Shown here: piece by piece, positions 46,753-55,388 of the stretch
Layout of the letters: each line of letters opens with the position of its first letter
How positions within the stretch are numbered: position 1 is the stretch's first letter
Assembly (NCBI RefSeq): GCF_014653155.1
Contig: NZ_BNAF01000008.1
Span: 186,001 to 250,000 of the forward strand
Length of the DNA: 64,000 nucleotides
DNA from: Sphingobacterium griseoflavum
GTDB taxonomy: Bacteria; Bacteroidota; Bacteroidia; Sphingobacteriales; Sphingobacteriaceae
Reading direction: 5' to 3'
Position numbers and translations under genes: made by a program
The notes under the pieces: model-generated
Database searches by the model: none
Seen by the model: only the letters and a program-made list of their open reading frames with translations
What the model was told of the DNA's origin: nothing

Positions 46753-49140
46753 ATGGATAATCAATCGTATAACCCCTATTTCGAAAGCAGAGAGAAAGAA
46801 GGGAAGTCGCTGAACCTGATAGATTTGATCAAATACCTGCTGCTGCACTGGTATTGGTTTGTATTATCTATACTGGTATTCGGGGGGTATTATTACTACG
46901 AGTATAGCAAAACACAATTTTTATACAGCCGGACGCAGACCGTCATGATCAAGAGTACGTCCAATACTTTGAGCGTAAGCCGTGCAACGCGCTTGAACAG
47001 CTATTACAATACGGTTAATGTCGCCGGCGAGATCCTGCAATTGCGTTCCAAAGAGCTGATGCGCAACACGATCAGCCGGCTGCATGCCGATGTGAGCTAT
47101 TCGGTGCAGAAAGGCTTGCGAACCATCGAATTATATCGCGAGTCGCCATTCGACGTCAAATTGCTGCAGGCCAAGCCAGAAAGCAGCTTTGCCTTTAAAC
47201 TGACCGCTATTGACTCTACAAAAGTACGTTTTGCCATTACGGAAGGCGATTTGGAAAGCTATACGGAGGTGCCCATCGGCAAGGAACTGAAGACACCGTT
47301 TGGGCGTATTGTTATCCAAACCACAAAAACATTTAATAAGTCGTATTACGGCGAGCCGGTAACTGTCGCTAAATCACCCCGCGAGGGCATGGTGGGTTAC
47401 TACCTGGGACGTCTGCGTATCGAACAGATGCAGGACGACGCATCGTTGTTGTCCATGTCTATGGAAGATGTGTCGGCCGAACGTGCAGGAGATATGCTGT
47501 CCACTTTGGTCACGGTTTACAATCAGGAAACAGTGGAAGACAAAAATCGGATCGCCAAAAATTCTGCCGAATTTATAAAAGAGCGCATTGCCATCATCGA
47601 AAGCGAGCTCGGAGACGTAGAAACCAACTTGGAAGAAATGAAGGCGCGCAACGAAGGGATGGACGTGAACACGGCAACGGATGTATTTTGGGGCGAAAGC
47701 CGTGCCTACCAAACCTCCACCCGTAGCATTGAGACGCAGCTGCGTTTAGTGGAGTTAATGCGGCAACGTGTGGACAATGCCAACGAAAACAGTAGCCTGA
47801 TCCCAACCAATACGGGCTTGGTAGATGAAAATATCGAAACGCAAATTGCGGAATACAACGCGGTGCTCCTCAAACGAAACCGTTTTGTCGAGGGGAATAA
47901 TGCAAACAATCCGATTGTACAGGACATGGAATCGGTATTGGGTGCTATTCGCGATAATATTTACCGCTCGGTGGACAACTCGGTTTTAGGGCTGCGTATC
48001 CGTATCCGCAATTTACGGGAGGATGAAGCAGCGTCGCGTGCGAAAGCGCAAGCCTTGCCCGCCAAGCAACGCATGATGCTGTCTATTGAAAGGCAGCAGA
48101 AGGTCAAGGAAGAACTGTATATCCTGTTGCTTAACCGGCGGGAGGAAAATGCGCTGAATCAAGCCATGACCGATGACAATTTACGCGTCGTGGATCCACC
48201 GTCAGGCAGTGAAGCGCCATTTTACCCCAACAAGGTGCGTAAAGTGATGACCGGCGTGGGCTTTGGTCTGGTACTGCCTACCGTGGTGCTTATGCTGTTG
48301 CTGCTGTTGGATACCAAGATCAACGGGCGCAAGGATATCGAAGAAGCAGTGTCCGTGCCTTTTTTGGGAGAAATCCCCTATGCTAAGCGTACATCGCGCA
48401 ACCAGGATGATGTCGTGGTCAACGAGCAAGGTCGCGATCCCGCAACCGAGGCCTTCCGCATTCTCCGCACCAACATCGGCTTTATGTCTTCAGCAGAACG
48501 GGAGATCCGCGTGATCACTTTCACCTCCTTCAATGTGGGTGCAGGAAAGACGTTCACGGCCGTAAATTTGGCCGCCAGTTTAACATTTCTGCTGCAAAAG
48601 GTGGTCTTGCTCGACTTGGACCTGCGGAAAGGAACCTTAAGTGACCACCTGAAACTCGGATCCGTAAAGGGAGTAACGCACTTCTTGGCAGATCCGGCCG
48701 TGTCGTTGGAGCATATCACGTACCGCGCCAATATCGGTAGAGGGGTCGATGTCATACCTATTGGCGTTATTGCACCAAACCCGGTCGAGCTGCTGCTCAG
48801 CAAGCGGCTGGATATTTTGCTGTCGCAGTTGAAGGAACGCTACCGCTATATTATCGTCGATAATGTGCCGATCGATTTGGTCGCAGATGCCGCTGTCGTA
48901 AACCGTATTTCTGAGCTGACGATATTTGTGGTGCGGGCCGGTGCAATGGATAAACGCCTCTTGCCCGAAATCGAAAAGATTTACCGCAAAGGCAAACTGA
49001 ACAATATGGCCATTCTACTCAACGGTATCCGCAAGCAGAAGTCAAGCTATGGATACGGTTACGGTTATGGCTATGGCTATGGCTACCAAAAAGAACGGAC
49101 GGGTTTCTTACATTTCTTCAAACGCTTGTTCCGCGGGTAA
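46753..49140 (+). CDS. Wzc-like tyrosine autokinase and chain-length regulator
   Basis: A 795-aa inner-membrane protein with two helices (about 32-52 and 498-518) flanking a long periplasmic coiled-coil Wzz domain. The C-terminal BY-kinase has the Walker A loop FNVGAGKTF near residue 594, Walker A' VVLLDLDLRK and Walker B YIIVDN. The C-terminus carries a run of alternating Gly and Tyr (about 766-778, six or seven Tyr), the cluster that is autophosphorylated to control assembly and export in this family. It is the last gene of the EPS operon. Confidence 0.93.
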   Translation: MDNQSYNPYFESREKEGKSLNLIDLIKYLLLHWYWFVLSILVFGGYYYYEYSKTQFLYSRTQTVMIKSTSNTLSVSRATRLNSYYNTVNVAGEILQLRSKELMRNTISRLHADVSYSVQKGLRTIELYRESPFDVKLLQAKPESSFAFKLTAIDSTKVRFAITEGDLESYTEVPIGKELKTPFGRIVIQTTKTFNKSYYGEPVTVAKSPREGMVGYYLGRLRIEQMQDDASLLSMSMEDVSAERAGDMLSTLVTVYNQETVEDKNRIAKNSAEFIKERIAIIESELGDVETNLEEMKARNEGMDVNTATDVFWGESRAYQTSTRSIETQLRLVELMRQRVDNANENSSLIPTNTGLVDENIETQIAEYNAVLLKRNRFVEGNNANNPIVQDMESVLGAIRDNIYRSVDNSVLGLRIRIRNLREDEAASRAKAQALPAKQRMMLSIERQQKVKEELYILLLNRREENALNQAMTDDNLRVVDPPSGSEAPFYPNKVRKVMTGVGFGLVLPTVVLMLLLLLDTKINGRKDIEEAVSVPFLGEIPYAKRTSRNQDDVVVNEQGRDPATEAFRILRTNIGFMSSAEREIRVITFTSFNVGAGKTFTAVNLAASLTFLLQKVVLLDLDLRKGTLSDHLKLGSVKGVTHFLADPAVSLEHITYRANIGRGVDVIPIGVIAPNPVELLLSKRLDILLSQLKERYRYIIVDNVPIDLVADAAVVNRISELTIFVVRAGAMDKRLLPEIEKIYRKGKLNNMAILLNGIRKQKSSYGYGYGYGYGYGYQKERTGFLHFFKRLFRG

Positions 49141-49432
49141 ATCTGCCTGCACAGGCAGGCATGTTACTGCTCGGAGCTGAGCTTCGCATAGCAGCAGGGC
49201 ACCCTTGCAATCGAGCAATGCGCTGCCCTTCTAATACGTAGGCTTGTAGCGCACGTGCCGCATAGCCGAGCGCAAGATCGTTGTCGCTTCATATATAAAC
49301 AGTGCGCTATCGGCAAGTTGCTGCAGGACGTTGTCGGCGCGCAGTGACGCAAAACGCAAGAACCGTGACTGATTGCATGATCAAGATGCAACGTACGCTT
49401 TAGCATACCTCCTGAAGGACGCGTGCATAACG

Positions 49433-49452
49433 CGAATGCTACGTAGCATTCG
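49433..49452. repeat. perfect 20-bp palindrome CGAATGCTACGTAGCATTCG
   Basis: The sequence equals its own reverse complement. Its 14-bp core ATGCTACGTAGCAT recurs at 49751-49764 about 300 bases downstream. The spacing to genes does not fit a terminator. It may be a dimer-protein binding site or a remnant of a mobile element. Confidence 0.5.
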
Positions 49453-49750
49453 TTTCACGAAATGTGAAATTTCCTCTAAGTAATATTAAAATACTTTAGT
49501 GTTAACGTACGACTTCTTTTAGCTTTTCCAAGTTGCTAAATCGACATCCGAAGATAGCTGATATGTTGTACACGATGCTTAATCGCGCATGGCCATGAAG
49601 GTTTTGCAGCTGTGCTATGTCTTAAATCGCATAAACATGTCCATATAGCGTTTATCCGACAGGCTGCTGCAAGCATGCAAGAGGATGACCTTAGCCGACA
49701 ACGAGCTGTTGCTTTCAAACAATAAGCCATTGCATGTACACAACAAGTGC

Positions 49751-49764
49751 ATGCTACGTAGCAT
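49751..49764. repeat. second copy of palindrome core ATGCTACGTAGCAT
   Basis: A 14-bp perfect palindrome, identical to the core of the 20-bp palindrome at 49433 and followed by TTTT. Confidence 0.45.
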
Positions 49765-49982
49765 TTTTACGATCTCCGCGCTTATTATCCTGGTTTACAT
49801 GGTCTCAAAATAGTTTTTGCTCGATCATCCTAAATTTTCAAATGGTGTTGGTTACTGTCGTAGGCAACCGTTACCGCTATTTTTCCGCGCCTACTTCTCC
49901 CTCTTTTGCGACATCTCATAATTAGGGCATCCTTTTGGAATTATCGCTGCATGACGAATGAAGGATATTTTGACAGTAAGCC

Positions 49983-50000
49983 TGTAGAGGTATCGCTACA
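49983..50000. promoter_or_regulatory. operator candidate TGTAGA-GGTATC-GCTACA
   Basis: Matches the TGTAGC-N6-GCTACA pattern with one arm mismatch and identical spacing. It lies 161 bases before the first ompA-type gene, about 60 bases ahead of a TAACTTTG -7-like box. Confidence 0.5.
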
Positions 50001-50160
50001 AGAATAAATAAACCCTTGAATGTAGACAGAATTCGACAGCACTGACGTATGCTATTCAATAACTTTGTCCCAATCAATATAGCGTAGCCACAGCGATAGA
50101 TCGGGAGATTTAGATAGGCTATCAAAAAGATATAAAAAGCAAAATAAAAGCATCAACACT

Positions 50161-51363
50161 ATGAAAACGATTTTAATGACTTTGGGAGTTTCACTTTGCG
50201 TCTTTGCGTCCTCTGCACAAACGGTGGTATCCACCCCAGATTCGACGGTGGAAGTGAGCGGCGAAAAACACCGAGTTGTCACCAATAAATTTTTTGATAA
50301 CTGGTTTATCGGAGCGGGTGTTGGTGGGCAGTTTTTTTATGGCGATCACAACAAACAGATGAAATTTGGAGATCGCCTGGTGCCGGCCTACGAATTGCAT
50401 GTGGGCAAATGGTTTACGCCCGGTATCGGTGTTCGTTTGGCTTTGAATGGCTTGAAGAACAAAGGGGTGACGCAAAACGGAAGCCACACGACGGGCGTGG
50501 TGTACGATGCATCACAAGGGCTGTACGGACAGGAATTTCAATACCTCAACCTACATGGTGATGTGCTCTTTAATGTGAGCAATATGATTGGAGGCTACAA
50601 TCCGGATCGCTTCTACACATTCAGTCCTTATGTAGGTCTCGGGGCTATGTATACATGGGAGGAGCCGAAAACAAGGGAGGTCAGTGCAAATTTAGGCTTG
50701 TTCAATAGCTTCCGCTTAAACCCCTCGTGGGATTTGACTTTGGATATTCGCGGGAGTTTGGTGCATGATCGCTTTGACGGTGAGCTGGGTGGCCGAAAGG
50801 ACGAAGGCATGTTGACAACAGCTTTGGGAATTGTGTACAAATTTGGCAAACGGGATTGGGATAAAAACACCAAGACCGTGATCCGCTATACCAATGAAAC
50901 CGAGTTGAGGGCGTTGCGCGATAAGGTCAATGAATTGGCGGCCGATAATAATGCGCTGAAAAAGCAATTGGCGGATGCCAAAAATAATACCGTTACGGAG
51001 GTCATCGTGGATAAAAACGTTCTGGCCGCACCAATATTGGTGACTTTCCCCATCAACAAAAGCACAGTAAGCAACGAAGCCCGCGTGAACCTTGGCTTCT
51101 TTGCAAAGATCATCAAAGAAGGCGATCCGGCACTGAGCTATTCGATTGTTGGTTATGCGGATAAGGGGACCGGCTCAAAATCCACCAATGATCGGTTGAG
51201 CCGCGAACGGGCGCAGGCCATCTACAACGTCTTGGTCCGCGAATTCGGTGTGCCGGCAAACCAGCTGGAAGTAGACTACAAAGGTGGTGTGGATAATATG
51301 TTCTATGATGATCCGCGTTTGAGCAGAGCCGTCATTACCATTGGCAAATATAAAAATAAATAA
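50161..51363 (+). CDS. OmpA-family outer-membrane protein, copy A
   Basis: A 400-aa protein with a signal peptide (residues 1-20, FASSAQ). An N-terminal beta-barrel domain of about 215 residues has the block NWFIGAGVGGQFFYGDHN and FDGELGGRKDEGML near its end. A coiled linker (about 240-275, starting ELRALRDKVNELAADNNALK) leads to a C-terminal OmpA-like peptidoglycan-binding domain (about 290-395) with VGYADKGTGS and DRLSRERAQAIYNVL. It tethers the outer membrane to the wall. By eye it is highly similar to copy C at 55389. An operator candidate lies upstream and a strong terminator downstream. Confidence 0.9.
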   Translation: MKTILMTLGVSLCVFASSAQTVVSTPDSTVEVSGEKHRVVTNKFFDNWFIGAGVGGQFFYGDHNKQMKFGDRLVPAYELHVGKWFTPGIGVRLALNGLKNKGVTQNGSHTTGVVYDASQGLYGQEFQYLNLHGDVLFNVSNMIGGYNPDRFYTFSPYVGLGAMYTWEEPKTREVSANLGLFNSFRLNPSWDLTLDIRGSLVHDRFDGELGGRKDEGMLTTALGIVYKFGKRDWDKNTKTVIRYTNETELRALRDKVNELAADNNALKKQLADAKNNTVTEVIVDKNVLAAPILVTFPINKSTVSNEARVNLGFFAKIIKEGDPALSYSIVGYADKGTGSKSTNDRLSRERAQAIYNVLVREFGVPANQLEVDYKGGVDNMFYDDPRLSRAVITIGKYKNK

Positions 51364-51460
51364 TGCAAGAGTTACGTGCAGAGAGAGAAGTGGAGTAGAG
51401 AGGTGAGATTGAATTGGTGCGGTATCTAAATGTAGGCTGAGGTTGGACAGATGAGGATAA

Positions 51461-51500
51461 GGGCTGTGTTCGAAAAATTGAACACAGCCCTTTTTATTTT
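51461..51500 (+). terminator. terminator after OmpA copy A
   Basis: GGGCTGTGTTC pairs with GAACACAGCCC around an 8-base loop and is followed by TTTTTATTTTATTTT, a strong rho-independent terminator. Confidence 0.9.
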
Positions 51501-51556
51501 ATTTTTTTTAAAAAAGATACAACTTTTCAAAATTCATTGTAGCTTTGTAGCAGAAA

Positions 51557-51575
51557 TTGATAGAAGTACTATCAA
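51557..51575. promoter_or_regulatory. palindrome TTGATAG-AAGTA-CTATCAA
   Basis: Perfect 7-bp arms with a 5-base centre in the promoter region of the second small-peptide gene. A shorter related form, GATAGGCTATC, occurs just before the ompA gene start at about 50114-50124. A possible binding site; no protein assigned. Confidence 0.4.
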
Positions 51576-51832
51576 ATGCTTATGAACGATTGCACAGCGC
51601 CGCACTTTGGCGATGCGACAATCACGCTTATGAAAATATTGTTAATTCGATTAACCGTCGGAGCAAACGTTGACCTGTATTCTCGTCAACGGGTGAAAAT
51701 CATAGGAAGCATAGACATTTAGGTAGCACGCGTCGTGACCCCGTTCACAGCTTTACGCTTGCCATGCCTAAATATCGATGCAGCCGAATTTTCACAGGCT
51801 CTTTGGCGGTTTGGTCGCAAATCGATTCGGCT

Positions 51833-52018
51833 ATGAAAGATACCGTGAAACGTTTGTACCTGCCTCCGGGTGTGCTCATGTATTCCATTGAGCTGGAGAG
51901 TAGCATCGCTGCAGCTTCTGCAACCATTTCTGGAGGGCCGGGAGGCCAACCTGACGTACCGCAGGTAGAAGACTGGACCTCCGACGAGGACATGGGCAGT
52001 AGGCTAGGGGAATTTTAA
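51833..52018 (+). CDS. small acidic peptide paired with fimbrillin, unit 2
   Basis: A 61-codon gene from the ATG at 51833 (MKDTVKRLYLPPGVLMYSIE). It shares with the 19077 peptide the Leu/Pro N-terminal segment, the IELESSIAAASATI core (IQLELECSIVTGSATV there), a Trp-centred acidic patch (QVEDWTSDEDMG) and a final Phe. In between is a Gly-Pro-rich turn (SGGPGGQP). There is no signal sequence. It precedes the second fimbrillin-like gene by 31 bases. The repeated pairing argues that both are real genes with a linked role. Confidence 0.7.
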   Translation: MKDTVKRLYLPPGVLMYSIELESSIAAASATISGGPGGQPDVPQVEDWTSDEDMGSRLGEF

Positions 52019-52049
52019 ACAGAGGCATGAACTATCGGAAAGCTCGTTT

Positions 52050-53771
52050 ATGAAAAGACAACTACACGTTTCGAAATTCGCCGTGTTTTTTGTGGCGACA
52101 GCGTTGCTGCTGCTGCAGGCGGCTTGTTCAAAAGGCACAAGTGAGGAATCTGTTGCAGGAGATATGACGGAAATCACGGTAAATCTAACTGGCATAGAGG
52201 GAGAGGTATCGGAAGAACTACTGCTGCAATCCAGTGCAGGAAGGAAATCCCAGTCGGCTCAGCTGCTGCAGGGGGAGACTCAGGCCTATTCTTTTCCTGC
52301 TTTTGACGCGCAGGTTGAACAACCCGTGGATGATGATTATGCCGTCAACGGATTGCCCAAGGTGAACCAAGTTAGAAATACTGCTGGAGGAAAACGCATG
52401 GCAGCTGTCCCGCTAGCCCCTCGCGTTCGATATAGAATCGTATTGTATCGCGCGAACGGAACGTTCCATGACTCGCAGCAAGGTATTGTGGGGAGTCCAC
52501 TTCGCATCAACGTGGCGCGTGGCGAAACCTATACCTGGTATGCATATTCCTATAACGATACGCTCGATGTAGCCGATTTGGCCAATTACAACAACCCCGT
52601 CGTGCCGACGGGTACAACGCGCGACCTGATCACGGCATCCGGCACAAGGCAAATCACGGCGAGTGGAAATACACCGCTGAATGTCGTCCTGCAGCACCGA
52701 ACCAATCGCGTAGCGGTGGAAGTAAACACCATGGGGATGTTCTCCACGCTCAGCGCCGTGACCGTCACGTTGGGAGGCAATTACTTCACATCCGGGACCT
52801 GCGACCTCCGCACGGGTGCTGTTTCTGGTGCAAGCACCTACACAACGCCCGTGTTGACAGCGGCGAACTTGCCTAACCTCCCCGGAACCACAACGGGAGA
52901 TCAAAAAGTAGCATACTACTATACGCTCAGCAATACCGCGATACCCACGATGCGGGTCACGTTGACAAATCTCTCCGTAACCCCATATGGCACCGCCACT
53001 CCTCGGAATTTTACCGGTCAGCAGGCGGCCTTTCAATTTAATGTAACGGCTTTCGCCGCCTTGGGCGGCAGTAAGAAAGCGCGGATCGACCTGATCGAAT
53101 CTCCTCTTACCTTGGGAACGGCACGTTGGGCGCGCAACAACTTATATCTAAATGGAAATAGTGCAACAGGTCATAACCCGTACCGCTTTTACGCGACAAA
53201 TGGCTCACAAACGGCGCGCGAAAGCTTTTGGCCTTGGCGTGGTTTGTTGCCCAGTGGGCAAGCGGGAACAGGAGACCCTTGTCGGCAAGTATATCCCGCG
53301 AACGCATGGCGAACCCCATCACCCGATGAATATCAAAGCATATTGCCTACGGCGCATACATTTGTGTCGACTGGGAATCGACATATCAATTACACCGCAG
53401 CGACGGGCATCGGTGCTCCCTACGCAGGAACTCAGCTCACTTTTTACGCGAATGGCTTTGGTAACGTTTTAGGTTTGATAGGTGGTGTTCTAAACGTTAG
53501 TCTGTCCTACAACCACCAAAACACCCGTGCGCACCTTTGGGCGGACGATCAGGTGATAAATGTGGTGGCAGGCATAGGAACCTATTTCTATCTAATGACT
53601 GATAAGCCTGCAGGTGTAATACCAGCCCTGGACCCAGCAGAACAAAGTACCCAGGTATCTGTAGCCGTTTTGAATAACATTAGTTTGTTGGGCATATCCT
53701 TGTTGGAATCAGGCTATAGAAACGTCCGCTGCGTCCGTAATCCTGCGGTACCTACGACGACTGTACCTTAG
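52050..53771 (+). CDS. fimbrillin-like surface lipoprotein, unit 2
   Basis: A 573-aa lipoprotein with a signal ending LLLLQAACSKG (Cys near residue 26). The middle resembles the fimbrillin domains of unit 1: VRYRIVLYRANGTF and YTWYAYSYNDT around residues 130-175, then VVLQHRTNRVAVEVNTMG. The C-terminal part has GTARWARNNLYL, GDPCRQVYPANAWRTPS and the ending YRNVRCVRNP, matching the C-terminal domain of the 19282 protein. Residues 30-120 are low-complexity and Gln/Ser-rich. It is probably anchored to the outer membrane and surface exposed. A terminator follows. Confidence 0.83.
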   Translation: MKRQLHVSKFAVFFVATALLLLQAACSKGTSEESVAGDMTEITVNLTGIEGEVSEELLLQSSAGRKSQSAQLLQGETQAYSFPAFDAQVEQPVDDDYAVNGLPKVNQVRNTAGGKRMAAVPLAPRVRYRIVLYRANGTFHDSQQGIVGSPLRINVARGETYTWYAYSYNDTLDVADLANYNNPVVPTGTTRDLITASGTRQITASGNTPLNVVLQHRTNRVAVEVNTMGMFSTLSAVTVTLGGNYFTSGTCDLRTGAVSGASTYTTPVLTAANLPNLPGTTTGDQKVAYYYTLSNTAIPTMRVTLTNLSVTPYGTATPRNFTGQQAAFQFNVTAFAALGGSKKARIDLIESPLTLGTARWARNNLYLNGNSATGHNPYRFYATNGSQTARESFWPWRGLLPSGQAGTGDPCRQVYPANAWRTPSPDEYQSILPTAHTFVSTGNRHINYTAATGIGAPYAGTQLTFYANGFGNVLGLIGGVLNVSLSYNHQNTRAHLWADDQVINVVAGIGTYFYLMTDKPAGVIPALDPAEQSTQVSVAVLNNISLLGISLLESGYRNVRCVRNPAVPTTTVP

Positions 53772-53795
53772 TACTAGCAAAAAATCTTGTCACCT

Positions 53796-53842
53796 GTTGC
53801 GCTATATTGGTTCTAAAACAGCATAGCGCAACTATTTTTTTT
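53796..53842 (+). terminator. terminator after fimbrillin unit 2
   Basis: GTTGCGCTAT (53796-53805) pairs with ATAGCGCAAC (53823-53832) around a 17-base loop, followed by TATTTTTTTT. Confidence 0.75.
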
Positions 53843-54005
53843 CTGCGCACACTGTAGATTTTAACCTACATATATTTTTCTTTTCGCTCCATTTGTTTGC
53901 CTCCGCTGCGTAAAACTATACCTTTGGATAATCTATGGCAAACTGTTTTTTGGGGAATGGTATAAATTCGCGTGACGTGGATTTAAAGCTTGATTTACAG
54001 GTGTG

Positions 54006-54182
54006 ATGCATAAGAGATATACAGAAACAGAAAAAGATCAAATCGTTTTTAAGATCGTGTGTGGCGAACTTTTTTTGGAAGAAGCTTCCAGAATATATAA
54101 TGTTTCCACGGTAAGCCTTATCAAGTGGCTTAAAGAAAGGCAACGGTTGATTGATCGCTATTTTCGGTCCACAGGCAAATAA
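54006..54182 (+). CDS. 58-aa helix-turn-helix protein, transposase-OrfA-like
   Basis: A short gene with ACAGG as ribosome site (a GTG codon directly precedes the ATG). It starts MHKRYTETEKDQIVFKIV and has the HTH stretch LEEASRIYNVSTVSLIKWLK, the pattern of the IS3/IS1-type transposase N-terminal or homeodomain-like HTH_28 fold. The protein then ends with a short basic tail. No catalytic transposase part or inverted repeats are nearby. It is either an orphan DNA-binding protein or a remnant. Its position between the fimbrillin gene and ompA copy B might suggest a local regulator. Confidence 0.6.
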   Translation: MHKRYTETEKDQIVFKIVCGELFLEEASRIYNVSTVSLIKWLKERQRLIDRYFRSTGK

Positions 54183-54328
54183 ATCAGGTTGTTGGTGCAA
54201 TTTGCTCGTTCGGTCGAATAAAAACAGGATATCAAGATGTTTGTCGTTCGACAAGAAAAGCTTTGCTTAAAATAGCTGCACATGTTCAACGCGTCCATCA
54301 TTTCCACATGTTTTGTTAATTACTATAG

Positions 54329-55144
54329 ATGAAATTACATGATTTAAAACGTTTTCTGCTTTGCGCAGCTTGCCTGTCGTGCTGCACAATAACCTGGGCT
54401 CAATATCGTGTCGGGGGAAGCAGCTGGAGCGAAAACTGGTTTGTAGGAGCCGGTGTCGGCGGGCAATTTTATTATGGCGATCACAACCGGAATATGCGGT
54501 TCTTTGATCGGCTTGTACCGGCCTATGAGCTCCACGGAGGCAAGTGGTTTACTTCAGGGTTGGGATTACGCATGGGCTTGAACGGTTTGCAAAACCGAGG
54601 ATTAACCCAAAATGGCAGCCATGGAACAGGCGAGGTTTACGACGCTACAAAATGGTTGGATAAACAACAATTCAACTATGTGCATGCCCATGGCGATGTG
54701 CTATTCGACTTGATGAATATGATTGCCGGATATGATTACCAACGCTGGCATGCCATACCCTATATCGGAATGGGGCTGATGGCCACTTGGCAGCGCCCGC
54801 GTGCGCGCGAGATCAGCGCAAGCCTCGGGCTATTCCAAACCCTTTATATCAACCCAATTCTTGATCTTACGTTGGACTTCAGAGGCAGTATGGTCAATGA
54901 TCGCTTCGATGGCGAAGTTGGCGGGCGGAAAGATGAGGGCATGCTTACCGCTGCCGTTGGGATTGTTTATAAGATCAACTACCAGGATTGGAATCGTCCG
55001 CGGTGGGAAGCACCTCCCCGCAGGGGCCCTAGACGGGCACTGCAACGACGCTTTTCTCCAAGCGATGTTGTCGCACATTACGACGTGCTAAAACGCCTTA
55101 AAGATGGTGCGGAAGACCCAACAGAAAATCCATCTTTACCGTAA
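54329..55144 (+). CDS. OmpA-paralogue beta-barrel protein lacking the OmpA domain, copy B
   Basis: A 271-aa protein with a signal peptide ending ITWAQ (about residue 25). The barrel domain matches copies A and C along its full length (NWFVGAGVGGQFYYGDHN, FDGEVGGRKDEGML). Where the others continue into the coiled linker and OmpA domain, this one has a Pro/Arg-rich tail (starting WNRPRWEAPPRRGPRRALQR) and an acidic end (DPTENPSLP). The coding frame is intact, so this is a domain loss rather than a frameshift visible here. It would sit in the outer membrane without wall anchoring. No TGTAGC-type site precedes it; a 14-bp palindrome TTGTCGTTCGACAA lies at 54241-54254. Confidence 0.8.
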   Translation: MKLHDLKRFLLCAACLSCCTITWAQYRVGGSSWSENWFVGAGVGGQFYYGDHNRNMRFFDRLVPAYELHGGKWFTSGLGLRMGLNGLQNRGLTQNGSHGTGEVYDATKWLDKQQFNYVHAHGDVLFDLMNMIAGYDYQRWHAIPYIGMGLMATWQRPRAREISASLGLFQTLYINPILDLTLDFRGSMVNDRFDGEVGGRKDEGMLTAAVGIVYKINYQDWNRPRWEAPPRRGPRRALQRRFSPSDVVAHYDVLKRLKDGAEDPTENPSLP

Positions 55145-55289
55145 CATTCTCCACACGTCGCATCCCGGCCTTTAGGAGCCCATCCATTCCACTTTCCGCT
55201 GCGCCTGTTGGGCGCGGCATATCGGTAGCGTTTAATTTTTTTAAAAAATTATTGATCTATTCTTGTGTGCTACAAAATTATTGATTAAT

Positions 55290-55309
55290 TTGTAGCTGTT
55301 ATACTACAA
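55290..55309. promoter_or_regulatory. operator candidate TTGTAGC-TGTTAT-ACTACAA
   Basis: The TGTAGC-N6-GCTACA pattern with one mismatch and the same spacing, 80 bases before ompA copy C. An additional inverted half-site GCTACAAA at 55269-55276 faces the same TTTGTAGC, giving three half-sites in a row. Confidence 0.5.
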
Positions 55310-55388
55310 TCGCCAATTCACGGGGATGTTCATCCAGCGCGCGCGAGGTATATGCTTATAAAAATTAAATAGTTTAAAACTGCTACTT

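Larger units (their letters stand above)
49141..50160 (+). other. 1-kb intergenic region without a recognised gene
   Basis: This is the longest non-repetitive gap in the window. Short frames exist on both strands but look random. It holds a 20-bp perfect palindrome (49433-49452), a related 14-bp palindrome (49751-49764), an operator candidate (49983-50000) and a -7-like TAACTTTG at 50060-50067 ahead of the ompA-type gene. No clear terminator follows the Wzc gene. Confidence 0.5.
51364..51832 (+). other. intergenic region before the second small-peptide/fimbrillin unit
   Basis: These 469 bases contain the terminator of ompA copy A, a direct repeat of TTGTAGC/TTTGTAGC (about 51537-51551) that looks like a degenerate operator, and a palindrome TTGATAG-N5-CTATCAA at 51557-51575. 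No gene was seen. Confidence 0.45.

Noticed and set aside
49164..49406. 80-codon minus-strand frame in the 1-kb gap, and a 64-codon one at 49536-49730
   Set aside because: Cys/Arg-rich translation typical of non-coding sequence, with no plausible start region or partner gene.
52413..53036. 207-codon minus-strand frame, Arg/Cys-rich
   Set aside because: Antisense of the second fimbrillin-like gene with atypical composition.
53916..54254. 112-codon minus-strand frame
   Set aside because: Overlaps the small HTH gene at 54006, whose plus-strand translation has a recognisable HTH pattern.
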